Below, one piece after another: positions 1 through 7,717 of a stretch of DNA of 64,000 nt. Source of the stretch: an uncultured Candidatus Melainabacteria bacterium (GTDB lineage: Bacteria; Cyanobacteriota; Vampirovibrionia; Gastranaerophilales; Gastranaerophilaceae). The stretch lies in contig CAKVIC010000005.1 in NCBI GenBank assembly GCA_934754655.1, forward strand, positions 1 through 64,000, written 5' to 3'. The notes beneath the pieces were generated by a model. It made no database searches and was not told where the DNA came from. It worked only from the letters and a program-made list of their open reading frames with translations. Position 1 is the first letter of the stretch. Every line of letters begins with the position of its first letter. The position numbers were made by a program, and so were the translations under genes.

Positions 1-1
1 A

Positions 2-1669
2 AGGGCAAACTTAATTGGTATTGTAGTTGGAACATCAAATGATTTGAAAGCCGCAACCGGTGCTAAGTTTAAAATACTTAACAGCGATGAAAAACAAATA
101 AAAAAAATAAAAACAGGAAATAAACCTACAAATAATCCTTCAAAACCATTGGATATAAATAACCCAATATATGAAGATATTCCTAAAATCAGTGAATATT
201 TACATACCAAAATAGAAACTCAAATGAGAGTTGTTAAACCGGAAGAAATATCAACTTGGGCAAAAGATTTAAGCAAAAAACATAAAATACCTGAACAAGA
301 AGTTCTTAATATTATGTTAAAATTGACTCAATTTGGAAGTTATTCACAACTAAAAAAAATGGGAGATAGATTATCAAATTTAGATGTTTGTGATTTTTAT
401 TCCGAACCTAGCCCATCCGCAAATACTGTTCTAAGATATATAGCAAATCAGAAAAAACAATTTGATTTAACTGGACAGAGAAAAAGTGCTTTTATTCTTG
501 ATGATGCAGGTTTACAATATATTGAAAAATTAGATGCGGTGCAAAAACAAGATTTTAAATATAAAGTTGAAAATGGTGATATCGTACTTATTAATTTAGA
601 TGGTACTGGTTTAAAAATTGGTAATAAATATTTTTCTTATACCGTGTTAGATGGAAATCAAAATTTAAAAGCTATAACTGAAGCTGTAATTACACAATTA
701 AAAAAAGGTAAAAGTTTAGATGATGTAATTAACAATGATTATGTAAAAAGAGTAAACGTAGCATTAGGGACTGATGTCGCAAAGAAAATTGAAACAATAC
801 AAATAAGTGATAAAGCAACAAAAGATGTTTCTTATGCTGTTGCAGACCAAATAAAACCAAATATGCCCACTGCTGCTCAAATTAAAGCAACTATAGATCG
901 TTATGTAGACAATTTAGGATATAGAGATCCTGAAGCATCTGAAGTAAAAACTTTATTAGCTAAATATGTTGATAATATGCTTAAAGTGTATTCAAATGAT
1001 ACAATGGCAGAAATGCTTAAAAATAAACATTCACAAATTGAAGAGTATGTAACATCAATTGGTAAATCGATGGATGATGTGATTTATGTTTTTCCAGAGC
1101 GATTAAAGAGTTTTGAACTTATCGATTATATGTATGCAAAAGTAAATGATATTGATTATTCGAAATTTGTAAATAATGATGGTTGGACCAAACTTCCTGA
1201 AGATAAAGTTATTGTACTATTAGATGATGTTGTTGGTAGTGGGCAGTCAATGCTTCGTGAAGTATTTCATTATGGAGCATTTCTTAATGAGAACCCAAAT
1301 TCAATAGTGATATTTTCGCCTATAATTTGTGCAAAAGAAGGTCGTAATAATATTGAAAATGCCATAAACAATAATCAAAGAAATCAAAGAAATGATAAAT
1401 TATTATATGATAAAAAAGCGTTTATTGATTTTCAAGAGTTCTTAAATAAATTAACTGACGAGGAAAAACAACAAATTGTAAAAGCTGTTGGTATCAACCC
1501 AAATGGTTATAGTGAATCTGCCTTATGTACAGCATTTCCTTGGATGGTTCCCGATAATAATGCTGGTTTTTCAGGATATTTGCTCAATTTTAATCTAAAT
1601 AATTCTGATGCGAATAAAGCAGATATTGACAAAACACTCTTACATAAAATAGAAAATTCGGTTCCTTAA
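2..1669 (+). CDS. phosphoribosyltransferase-like protein, 5' end outside the window
   Basis: The reading frame is open from the first base, so the gene starts before the window; a TTG at 44 is only an internal codon. About 555 residues are visible. Near visible residue 405 the segment VIVLLDDVVGSGQSM fits the PRPP-binding loop of type I phosphoribosyltransferases (hydrophobic strand, two Asp, then GSGxS). The rest is helical and not recognised. The C-terminal FPWMVPDNN block recurs in a decayed copy at 2740-3099, so the family has been duplicated locally. Stand-alone PRTase folds joined to long unknown regions occur in predicted bacterial conflict systems, but the substrate here is unknown. 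Neighbours are a kinase-like gene and broken repeats. The fold call is moderately secure; function is not. Confidence 0.6.
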   Translation, partial: RANLIGIVVGTSNDLKAATGAKFKILNSDEKQIKKIKTGNKPTNNPSKPLDINNPIYEDIPKISEYLHTKIETQMRVVKPEEISTWAKDLSKKHKIPEQEVLNIMLKLTQFGSYSQLKKMGDRLSNLDVCDFYSEPSPSANTVLRYIANQKKQFDLTGQRKSAFILDDAGLQYIEKLDAVQKQDFKYKVENGDIVLINLDGTGLKIGNKYFSYTVLDGNQNLKAITEAVITQLKKGKSLDDVINNDYVKRVNVALGTDVAKKIETIQISDKATKDVSYAVADQIKPNMPTAAQIKATIDRYVDNLGYRDPEASEVKTLLAKYVDNMLKVYSNDTMAEMLKNKHSQIEEYVTSIGKSMDDVIYVFPERLKSFELIDYMYAKVNDIDYSKFVNNDGWTKLPEDKVIVLLDDVVGSGQSMLREVFHYGAFLNENPNSIVIFSPIICAKEGRNNIENAINNNQRNQRNDKLLYDKKAFIDFQEFLNKLTDEEKQQIVKAVGINPNGYSESALCTAFPWMVPDNNAGFSGYLLNFNLNNSDANKADIDKTLLHKIENSVP

Positions 1670-1732
1670 TTAAAGAATGTTGTTATTAAGTAAAATATGG
1701 TATAATTAAAAAAATATCTGAAAGGATGTAAA

Positions 1733-2386
1733 ATGAAATGCAATTTTAATAATTCAAATTTTAAAAATAAAATCACTTTAAATAATATGTTACCTAAATC
1801 TGGAGAAATAGCATTGGAAAATACAAATCAACTTGATGAATTTATGGGAACATTAATAACAAAAATAAAGAATTCTATATCAACGCGCGATGCAGATAAA
1901 ATGTTGCTTGACATGTCTAAGAATTCAGAAGAACTAGAAATGTTAGATTATACAATGTTTAAACATAAAGATTATAATATAATTAGTTGTTTAAATTATT
2001 TTGGAGAACCTTTTGTAAAAAATTTAAAAACATTAGAAAATCTTAAATTAGATTGTGTACCTCAATTGGTTACAACCATAGATAAAGAAAATGGTTTATA
2101 CATAATAACAAAACATAAGGGAACACAAAATGGTAATTTAAAAAAATACTTTATTGACGGAGCAGAAAAGGTTTCTACAGACGCTAAATTAAAAGCTTAT
2201 AACGATATGCGAAAACTCACAAAAGCAGGTTTAGTAGATGAACAAAACTTAAGAGCTAGTTCTTGGTTTTATACCCCCGAAAACAAAATTTTTCTACCCA
2301 ATTGGAATACTTTGAGACCAATTCAACAGGACGAATCTAAAAAAGATATAATTGGGCAGTATTATAATATTATTTTTGGAAAATAA
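1733..2386 (+). CDS. hypothetical protein, possibly kinase-like
   Basis: Complete 217-residue ORF with a clear ribosome-binding site (AAAGGATG) just upstream of ATG. It follows the PRTase-like gene by about 60 nt and may share its transcript. No signal peptide or membrane segment is seen. The middle (LYIITKHKGT) followed by a helical stretch and a LVDEQNLRASSWFY / IFLPNWNTLRPI segment is arranged like the hinge, catalytic loop and metal-binding strand of aminoglycoside/protein-kinase folds. The usual HxD and DFG residues are not clearly present. This is a weak structural impression rather than a family match. It could equally be an uncharacterised lineage-specific protein. Confidence 0.4.
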   Translation: MKCNFNNSNFKNKITLNNMLPKSGEIALENTNQLDEFMGTLITKIKNSISTRDADKMLLDMSKNSEELEMLDYTMFKHKDYNIISCLNYFGEPFVKNLKTLENLKLDCVPQLVTTIDKENGLYIITKHKGTQNGNLKKYFIDGAEKVSTDAKLKAYNDMRKLTKAGLVDEQNLRASSWFYTPENKIFLPNWNTLRPIQQDESKKDIIGQYYNIIFGK

Positions 2387-2445
2387 GAACAACATTCATT
2401 TATCTTTTTAAATAAAAATTTCGAATATGCATATGTTTGGATTTT

Positions 2446-2557
2446 TAAATTTTATGATTAAGATTTAAAAAAAATGGAATCAATGACTCTTGAAGAAAGA
2501 GTTGAATATAAAGCGAAGTTAAAAGCTGAAAAACGTTACACTTATGTAGAGGAATAA
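2446..2557 (+). pseudogene. 3' remnant of a 92-codon repeat gene (copy 1, tail only)
   Basis: Reading from 2446 gives KFYD, then an in-frame TAA, then DLKKMESMTLEERVEYKAK and the end RYTYVEE-stop. This matches the last third of the intact gene at 3762-4040, where the stop is replaced by Glu. Only the tail survives. The same nonsense codon sits in the second tail copy at 3657-3757, so the two tails share an ancestor later than the intact copy. Confidence 0.7.
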
Positions 2558-2739
2558 ATTTATTAAAAAAATATCTTTGAGTAACATTGGCAAAATTTTC
2601 AAAATTTCAAAGGAAGGTTCTCCTAAAAGAGGAAAACTGCCGGAGCTAAAACCTGATACTTTTGAGCATCAGTTAGCACAAGAAAATGTTACAGATAATT
2701 TAAATCATTTAAAATTTGATGCAAAAAAAATTAAATTTT
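2457..2739 (+). repeat. 283-bp direct repeat, copy 1
   Basis: Aligns without gaps to 3657-3939 at an offset of exactly 1200 bases, with about eight mismatches. It contains the tail of one 92-codon gene followed by the head of the next, so its edges fall inside genes and not between them. Confidence 0.9.
2562..2739 (+). pseudogene. 5' remnant of the 92-codon repeat gene (copy 2, head only, start codon lost)
   Basis: The sequence matches the first 58 codons of 3762-4040 almost base for base, but the ATG is ATT (2562-2564). Similarity stops abruptly at about 2739, and the frame then runs into CSIFATR and a stop. Beyond the junction lies a fragment of a PRTase-like gene in another frame. A TTG at 2577 could in principle start a 61-residue product, but no ribosome-binding site supports it. 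Confidence 0.65.
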
Positions 2740-3099
2740 GCTCCATATTTGCAACAAGATAATAATTTATCTTTTTTACCGGCTGAAATAATTCCTTTGT
2801 TTTTAGAATCTGATTATATAAAAGAGCTTCCCATTATGGATTGCAGAGCCTTTAAAGAAGTTTTACAGGTTAATGAAGATTTAGAGAGATTCGACCCGAG
2901 TGGTGATAAAGTTGATAAATGGAATTCTCCAAATGATCCTTTGGGATATTATGGCTTCAGAGGAAATGCAACTAGCATAGTTTTTCCATATATGGCGCCT
3001 AATAACAATAATGCGTTTTTATCTTCGTATATAGCACCATTACTTACGTTAAATGGTGCAGGTGTTAAAAATCGTTGGATATTAAAAAATAATAAATAA
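2740..3099 (+). pseudogene. C-terminal fragment of a PRTase-like paralogue
   Basis: About 120 codons end in GNATSIVFPYMAPNNNNAF, which parallels the FPWMVPDNNAGF tail of the protein ending at 1669. A preceding CRAFKEVLQVNEDL stretch parallels KKAFIDFQEFLNKL there. The N-terminal part with the GSG loop is missing, and the fragment is joined out of frame to the head of the 92-codon gene at about 2739. An overlapping ORF can be opened at 2716 (TTG), but it begins inside the repeat, so this is read as a decayed, recombined copy. Confidence 0.6.
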
Positions 3100-3139
3100 A
3101 CAAATTTATTTTAGCAGTATAATATAAATGAGGTCAATT

Positions 3140-3496
3140 ATGCAAACACCAAATGTAAACAACATCAATAAGGTACTTAAAAGTATGAATATTGAAAATG
3201 TAAAAATTAATAATGCACCAAATTATATTCAAGATATCGTTGCAAAACTTGAAAAAGCACAAAATCGGACCGAAATGTATAAAATATTAGATGATGCTGT
3301 AAAGAAAACTTCTGATTTTTTATGTATAGATGATACAAAATTCGTAGGGAATGGATATAAGTTCCAATGTACTTTGAGTAATTATGTTAAAAACATAAAT
3401 CTAAATAATGCAAGATGTCGTGATGGTTGTGAATTAATTAAAATAATACCCATTGCAGATTCTGGCAATACAGTTATTTTAACTAAAATGGTGTAA
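3140..3496 (+). CDS. hypothetical protein
   Basis: Encodes 118 residues from ATG 3140. An ATG twelve bases earlier (3128) is in frame, but the AGG at 3131-3133 then serves as ribosome-binding site at proper spacing, so 3140 is preferred. The protein is soluble, Asn/Lys-rich, and has a Cys-containing middle (CRDGCELIKIIPI). No family is recognised. It lies between two copies of a 283-bp direct repeat, so it may have been brought in with the intervening segment or be a remnant of a longer gene. Confidence 0.45.
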   Translation: MQTPNVNNINKVLKSMNIENVKINNAPNYIQDIVAKLEKAQNRTEMYKILDDAVKKTSDFLCIDDTKFVGNGYKFQCTLSNYVKNINLNNARCRDGCELIKIIPIADSGNTVILTKMV

Positions 3497-3535
3497 TATG
3501 ATTAGTTTATTAAGTAATATACAACTAAACACTTT

Positions 3536-3637
3536 TTTCATTCCATTGGTAAATCAGCAAAAGAAGAAACTATTTTAACAGAAAAAGAGTTTATTAATAT
3601 GTTAGTTTTTTTACGTAAAAACAATATCAAAAAATAA
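3536..3637 (+). pseudogene. 34-codon C-terminal gene fragment
   Basis: An open stretch without a start reads FHSIGKSAKEETILTEKEF, then a short basic tail and a stop. It begins in another frame of a 26-codon ORF (3498 onward) and ends 20 bases before the second copy of the direct repeat. It looks like the tail of a lost gene. Its parent is not recognised. Confidence 0.4.
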
Positions 3638-3656
3638 AATACTTGGATAGCATTAA

Positions 3657-3939
3657 ATTAAGATTTGAAAAAAATGGAATCAATGACTCTTGAAGAAAGA
3701 GTTGAATATAAAGCTAAATTAAAAGCTGAAAAACGTTACACTTATATAGAGGAATAAATTTATGAAAAAAATATCTTTGAGTAACATTGGCAAAATTTTC
3801 AAAATTTCAAAGGAAGGTTCTCCTAAAAGGGGAAAACTGCCGGAGCTAAAACCTGATACTTTTGAGCATCAGTTAGCACAAGAAAATGTTACAGATAATT
3901 TAAATCATTTAAAATTTGATGTAAAAAAAGTTAAATTTT
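3657..3939 (+). repeat. 283-bp direct repeat, copy 2
   Basis: Second copy of the repeat at 2457-2739. Its first part (to 3757) is another tail remnant of the 92-codon gene with the same premature TAA. Its second part is the head of the intact gene starting at 3762. Confidence 0.9.
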
Positions 3940-4040
3940 ATGATGAAGATTTAAAAAAAATTGAATCTATGACTCTTGAAGAAAGAGTTGAATATAAAGC
4001 GAAGTTAAAAGCTGAAAAGCGCTACACTTATGAAGAATAA
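3762..4040 (+). CDS. small lineage-specific protein, intact member of a local repeat family
   Basis: Encodes 92 residues with ATG start; upstream sequence GAGGAATAAATTT supplies a plausible ribosome-binding site overlapping the stop of the preceding remnant. The N-terminal half is basic (KISKEGSPKRGKLPELKP). The C-terminal half is a charged helix, ESMTLEERVEYKAKLKAEKR, ending in YTYEE. There is no signal peptide. Three partial copies lie just upstream, so this is the only complete member of a tandem array. It resembles a small adaptor or docking protein, but no function can be assigned. Confidence 0.55.
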   Translation: MKKISLSNIGKIFKISKEGSPKRGKLPELKPDTFEHQLAQENVTDNLNHLKFDVKKVKFYDEDLKKIESMTLEERVEYKAKLKAEKRYTYEE

Positions 4041-4133
4041 TTTAACGTTTTATTTTTTTTAATAAATGATTTAGTTGATTTTATCTTTGAGCTCTAATTC
4101 TGAAAAAATGATTTATTAATTTTAAAACTCATA

Positions 4134-5261
4134 TTAATTATGAAATAATTTTGTAAAATAATTTTGTTTTTTATTACTTTTTAATATTGGATATCTTTTT
4201 TCTGCATTTTTAATGTTTTTAGGATTTACGAACAAATCGTTTGCTAAAATATCTAATTCATTTGAAAGTTCCATTTTATCTGCCCATTTTGAAGGAATTT
4301 TATCCATACCTAAATGTGCCCCCAAAATATTACCTAATATTGCTCCTGTACTGTCGCTATCACCACTATGATTTACTGACATTTGGACAGCTTTTTCAAA
4401 ATTATTTGGCTCTTTTAATGCGCAATATGTTGAAATTGCAATTGCTTCATCACCAACCCAACCTTCACCTAGTTCTTCTATTGCCGTTAACGGTTTAACA
4501 TCTGAATTTGCGAGCTCTTTTGCTCTTATAATCAAGTTTGTAACAGGCTCATTACCTTCATATTTTTTTAGAATTGGCAAAGTTGCATCAACTGCTTCTG
4601 TAATATTTTTCCCATTAATTATATGAGCAATCATGCCGCTTAAAAATCCGGCTGGCAAATAACCTCTTGGATTTCCATGAGTTAAAGCTGCACAATCAAC
4701 ACCAACTTTAAATGCCATTTCTGGATTTTCATAATATACAAGTCCCACTGGTGCAACTCGCATTACTCCACCACAACCGGCACTATAATTAATAGGTTTT
4801 TCTATTTTACCCATAATATTACCATTAATAGCGGATAAGCATGTTGTACCTGGGGCTCTCATTGCATACAAGTCCTTTAGTTCTGCAATCCAACCTTTAT
4901 CATGTTGAATATGAGGGATATAACTTTGTGTGTTAAACCAAAGTTTATACGATTCAAAAATGGTTTTTAAATCTGGTAATTTAGTTTTATCAAAAGTATA
5001 TCTCAAAGCCTTAATAATACCATCTGCAGTAAACATCGTCATTTGAGTATCATCAGTTATTTCTGCAACTCCTTTTGAATTAACTATCAAATCTTGTATT
5101 CCATTATTACCAAAATGTTTTTTTATAGAACTTATTCTATCAAATTCAATAGGATTTCCTAATGCATCGCCTATCGCACCACCTTTTAAACAAGCTTTGT
5201 AATTGCTTAATGCATATTTACCAGAAAAACTTAAATTATCATTAGTTGGAATAATATTCAT
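4134..5261 (-). CDS. ADP-ribosylglycohydrolase family protein (DraG-like)
   Basis: Encodes 375 residues. The ADP_ribosyl_GH family removes ADP-ribose from proteins or small molecules using two metal ions. Metal-site motifs are present in order: GDALGNPIEF near residue 33, TDDTQMT near 70, and HSGDSDSTGAILGN near 298. The length is slightly above the family's usual ~300-350. The first 20 residues (ending NLSFSGKY) are extra and match the Phe-Ser/Lys-Gly-Lys motif seen on several unrelated proteins in this window. It is transcribed alone, facing the PRTase/repeat island. It could reverse ADP-ribosylation of self or host proteins; the substrate is unknown. Confidence 0.85.
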   Translation of the reverse strand: MNIIPTNDNLSFSGKYALSNYKACLKGGAIGDALGNPIEFDRISSIKKHFGNNGIQDLIVNSKGVAEITDDTQMTMFTADGIIKALRYTFDKTKLPDLKTIFESYKLWFNTQSYIPHIQHDKGWIAELKDLYAMRAPGTTCLSAINGNIMGKIEKPINYSAGCGGVMRVAPVGLVYYENPEMAFKVGVDCAALTHGNPRGYLPAGFLSGMIAHIINGKNITEAVDATLPILKKYEGNEPVTNLIIRAKELANSDVKPLTAIEELGEGWVGDEAIAISTYCALKEPNNFEKAVQMSVNHSGDSDSTGAILGNILGAHLGMDKIPSKWADKMELSNELDILANDLFVNPKNIKNAEKRYPILKSNKKQNYFTKLFHN

Positions 5262-5368
5262 ATTTAAGCCCCATTTATATTAATATAAAACTCATAAAAA
5301 TAAAATTTGCTAGAAATAATAATTTAGTGATTATATTAAAGAAACCAACAAACTAAAATTTATGAATT

Positions 5369-6739
5369 TTAAGCATAAGAAATCAAGTATGCTGTTACCA
5401 ATATTAAATAAACAGCCAAACCAATAATATCAATAGCTGTTGTTATCACAGGACCTGAGGCGACTGCAGGGTCAAAATTCATTTTCTTCAGCAATAACGG
5501 TGTGCAAGTTCCAATGACTGCTGCTATTGTCATATTTAAAGCCATTGCAAGTCCAACGACAAAACCTAATTCTAAACTATGTTGCCACGCCCAAGTTGTT
5601 AAAACAACGCATAAACCAAATATAAAACCTATGCAAAGTCCGGTAAGTGTTTCTTTCCCGATATACGACCATCCGCTACTTAGAGAAACTTGTCCGGTCG
5701 ACATACCACGAACCATTATGGTTATACTTTGTGTTCCGATATTTCCACCTAGCCCTACTAAAAGAGGCATGAATGCTGCAATTATTGGTAATGTAGTAAA
5801 CGTGCTATCAAATTTATTAGTAATTGCAACTGCAAAAAATTCTCCAATAAGAGTTATGAAAAGCCATGGGGTACGGGCTTTTATTGAATGAGCCAATCCG
5901 CCTGTTAATATATCATCGCTATCATCGCCGATATCTGTTACAATACCTGAAGATGTTAAAATTTCATCAGTTGTTTCTTCTTCAACGATATCTTGGACAT
6001 CGTCCCAAGTTACAATACCTTTCAAGTGGTTATATAAATCAACTACCGGCAATGCGTTAAATTGATATTTCATAAAAACATCTGCAATATGACCTTGATA
6101 ATCATCAACATGAATTTTTACGATATCTTTTGTCATAATATCTGAAATCAATAAATCCACAGGTGTTGTTAAAAGAATTCTTAATGAAACAACTCCCATT
6201 AAGTGCATGTGTTTATCAACAACATAAACATAATAAAGTTCCATATTTTCTTTATCAGCTTTAATTCGAATTGTTTCCAAAGCTTCTTTAACCGTCATAT
6301 TGTGACCGACAGTAAGTACAAGTGGGTTCATTATACCGCCGGCTGTATTTTCATTGTATGTTAGCAATTCGCGAAGTTCAGAAGAGAACTTTTCCGGTAA
6401 TTTTTCCAAATACAATTCGCTATCATCGTCTTCCATGTCGCCCAATACGTCAGCGGCATCATCGTGTGGAAGTTTTGAAATCAATCTTGATGCTAATGAC
6501 TCATCAATATCGCCTAATATTTCTACTTGAAGCTGCGGTGGCAAATATTCAATAACATCTGCGGCTTTTTCTTCGTCAAGTTTAAGAAAACATTCTCGAC
6601 GTTCTTCCGGTTTTAATTTTTGAAAAATATCAGCCAAATCTGCTGAGTGATAAGTGTTTAATTCATCACGCAACTGTTGTTCTGTATCTTCATTTATTAA
6701 TTCTTGAATACGTTCTACTGTGTTTTCAATATTTGACAT
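5369..6739 (-). CDS. mgtE: magnesium transporter MgtE
   Basis: Encodes 456 residues with the full MgtE layout: an acidic helical N-domain (about 1-130), a CBS pair (about 135-255) that senses intracellular Mg2+, and five membrane helices from about residue 285. The region GLGGNIGTQSITIM near 330 and the conserved PVITTAIDIIGL near 430 are in the pore domain. It acts in the inner membrane as a Mg2+-gated channel. The gene lies directly downstream of yajQ on the same strand with a 14-nt gap, so the two are probably co-transcribed. No riboswitch is visible in that short gap. Confidence 0.95.
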   Translation of the reverse strand: MSNIENTVERIQELINEDTEQQLRDELNTYHSADLADIFQKLKPEERRECFLKLDEEKAADVIEYLPPQLQVEILGDIDESLASRLISKLPHDDAADVLGDMEDDDSELYLEKLPEKFSSELRELLTYNENTAGGIMNPLVLTVGHNMTVKEALETIRIKADKENMELYYVYVVDKHMHLMGVVSLRILLTTPVDLLISDIMTKDIVKIHVDDYQGHIADVFMKYQFNALPVVDLYNHLKGIVTWDDVQDIVEEETTDEILTSSGIVTDIGDDSDDILTGGLAHSIKARTPWLFITLIGEFFAVAITNKFDSTFTTLPIIAAFMPLLVGLGGNIGTQSITIMVRGMSTGQVSLSSGWSYIGKETLTGLCIGFIFGLCVVLTTWAWQHSLELGFVVGLAMALNMTIAAVIGTCTPLLLKKMNFDPAVASGPVITTAIDIIGLAVYLILVTAYLISYA

Positions 6740-6753
6740 TTATGCGCCTTTAA

Positions 6754-7254
6754 TTATCTGTAATTTGTAAATTGCAATGGATAATCGTATTTATCTTCAT
6801 TTTTTCTAAGTAGTTGAATAACTTCTTGTAAATCGTCTTTGCTTTTGCCAGAAACTCTAACTTGTTCTCCTTGGATAGAAGCTTGCACTTTCAATTTTGA
6901 ATCTTTTATATCTGCAACAATTTTTTTTGCTAATTCTTGTGTTAAACCTTTTCTTAAATTGAAAATTTGACGAACATTGCCACCAAGTGCGTTTTCAATA
7001 GCTTGTGCATCTAGTATTTTTATGCTTAAACCGCGTTTTACAAGTTTAGTTTGTAAAATATCGTAAATATTACGTAATTTCATTTCATCAGCAGTAGTTA
7101 TTATTATCATTTTATCAGCTTCTAATTCTATTGATGAATTAGAATTTTTTAAATCAAATCTAGATAATAAATCTCTCTTAACTTGATCTACAGCATTTAC
7201 AAGTTCTTGCTTGTCAAATTCTGAAACAACATCAAAACTACAATCTTTAGCCAT
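6754..7254 (-). CDS. yajQ: YajQ-family nucleotide-binding protein
   Basis: Encodes 166 residues, the usual family length. The N-terminus (DCSFDVVSEFD) and the C-terminus (VQASIQGEQVRVSGKSKDDL, then YPLQFTNYR) are diagnostic for YajQ. Proteins of this family have two ferredoxin-like lobes, and some bind cyclic di-GMP and act as transcription co-factors. An HD-GYP phosphodiesterase lies elsewhere in the window (35362), so c-di-GMP signalling is plausible. Start ATG 7254 has AGGAGT at good spacing. Confidence 0.93.
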   Translation of the reverse strand: MAKDCSFDVVSEFDKQELVNAVDQVKRDLLSRFDLKNSNSSIELEADKMIIITTADEMKLRNIYDILQTKLVKRGLSIKILDAQAIENALGGNVRQIFNLRKGLTQELAKKIVADIKDSKLKVQASIQGEQVRVSGKSKDDLQEVIQLLRKNEDKYDYPLQFTNYR

Positions 7255-7314
7255 CGATTTTACTCCTATTTGTATTTCTATGGCTATTTTAACATAAATA
7301 TGATTTTTTTTAAA

Positions 7315-7548
7315 TTAAAGAAATTTTGCAAGAAAATGAGCGACTTTTTCTCCCCAAGAAAGTTTGCGTGGTGGAAGTTTTCTGAATGATACAAAAGAAT
7401 CAAACTGGTTTGTTTCTGGAGCGCAAGCCCAAGGTGTCGGGGTAAAACTAAAATCTGCATAACCAATTCCATAAACGCGTTTGTTGGCGTCAAATTTATT
7501 TTCTGCCGGAATTGGACTATTTGTAAAACCTGAGTACAAACTAACCAT
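7315..7548 (-). CDS. small hypothetical protein
   Basis: Encodes 77 residues from ATG 7548, with AGGT upstream. It contains aromatic and Asn/Pro-rich segments (YSGFTNSPIPAENKF; YADFSFTPTPWACAPE) and no signal peptide or membrane helix. An overlapping ORF at 7284-7493 in another frame is judged a shadow. The strongest support that it is real is the bipartite promoter-like element at 7571-7607, shared with four other genes here. It lies upstream of yajQ with a 60-nt gap. Function unknown. Confidence 0.6.
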   Translation of the reverse strand: MVSLYSGFTNSPIPAENKFDANKRVYGIGYADFSFTPTPWACAPETNQFDSFVSFRKLPPRKLSWGEKVAHFLAKFL

Positions 7549-7570
7549 AATTATATTACCTATATTAATC

Positions 7571-7607
7571 TACATATATATAAAGTTTTTTTCTTTCCAA
7601 AAATTGC
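7571..7607 (-). promoter_or_regulatory. bipartite promoter-like element, copy 1
   Basis: On the minus strand it reads GCAATTTTT, 12 nt, ACTTTATATATATGTA. It is identical in layout to four other copies (18726, 21071, 21629, 55802). It ends about 22 nt before the start of the 77-residue gene, which fits a promoter. The two boxes do not match the TTGACA/TATAAT consensus. Confidence 0.6.
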
Positions 7608-7717
7608 TTAAATGTAAAGAATTGTAAAGAAGTAATAATGTTAAAAAAGCAAAAATTGCAATAAAATTGTATTTAATATAGCATAGAATTAATATAATAA
7701 GTTAAGGAGGATTTCTG

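Noticed and set aside
7284..7493. Minus-strand 69-codon ORF overlapping the 77-residue gene
   Set aside because: Frame shadow, poor start and no ribosome-binding site.
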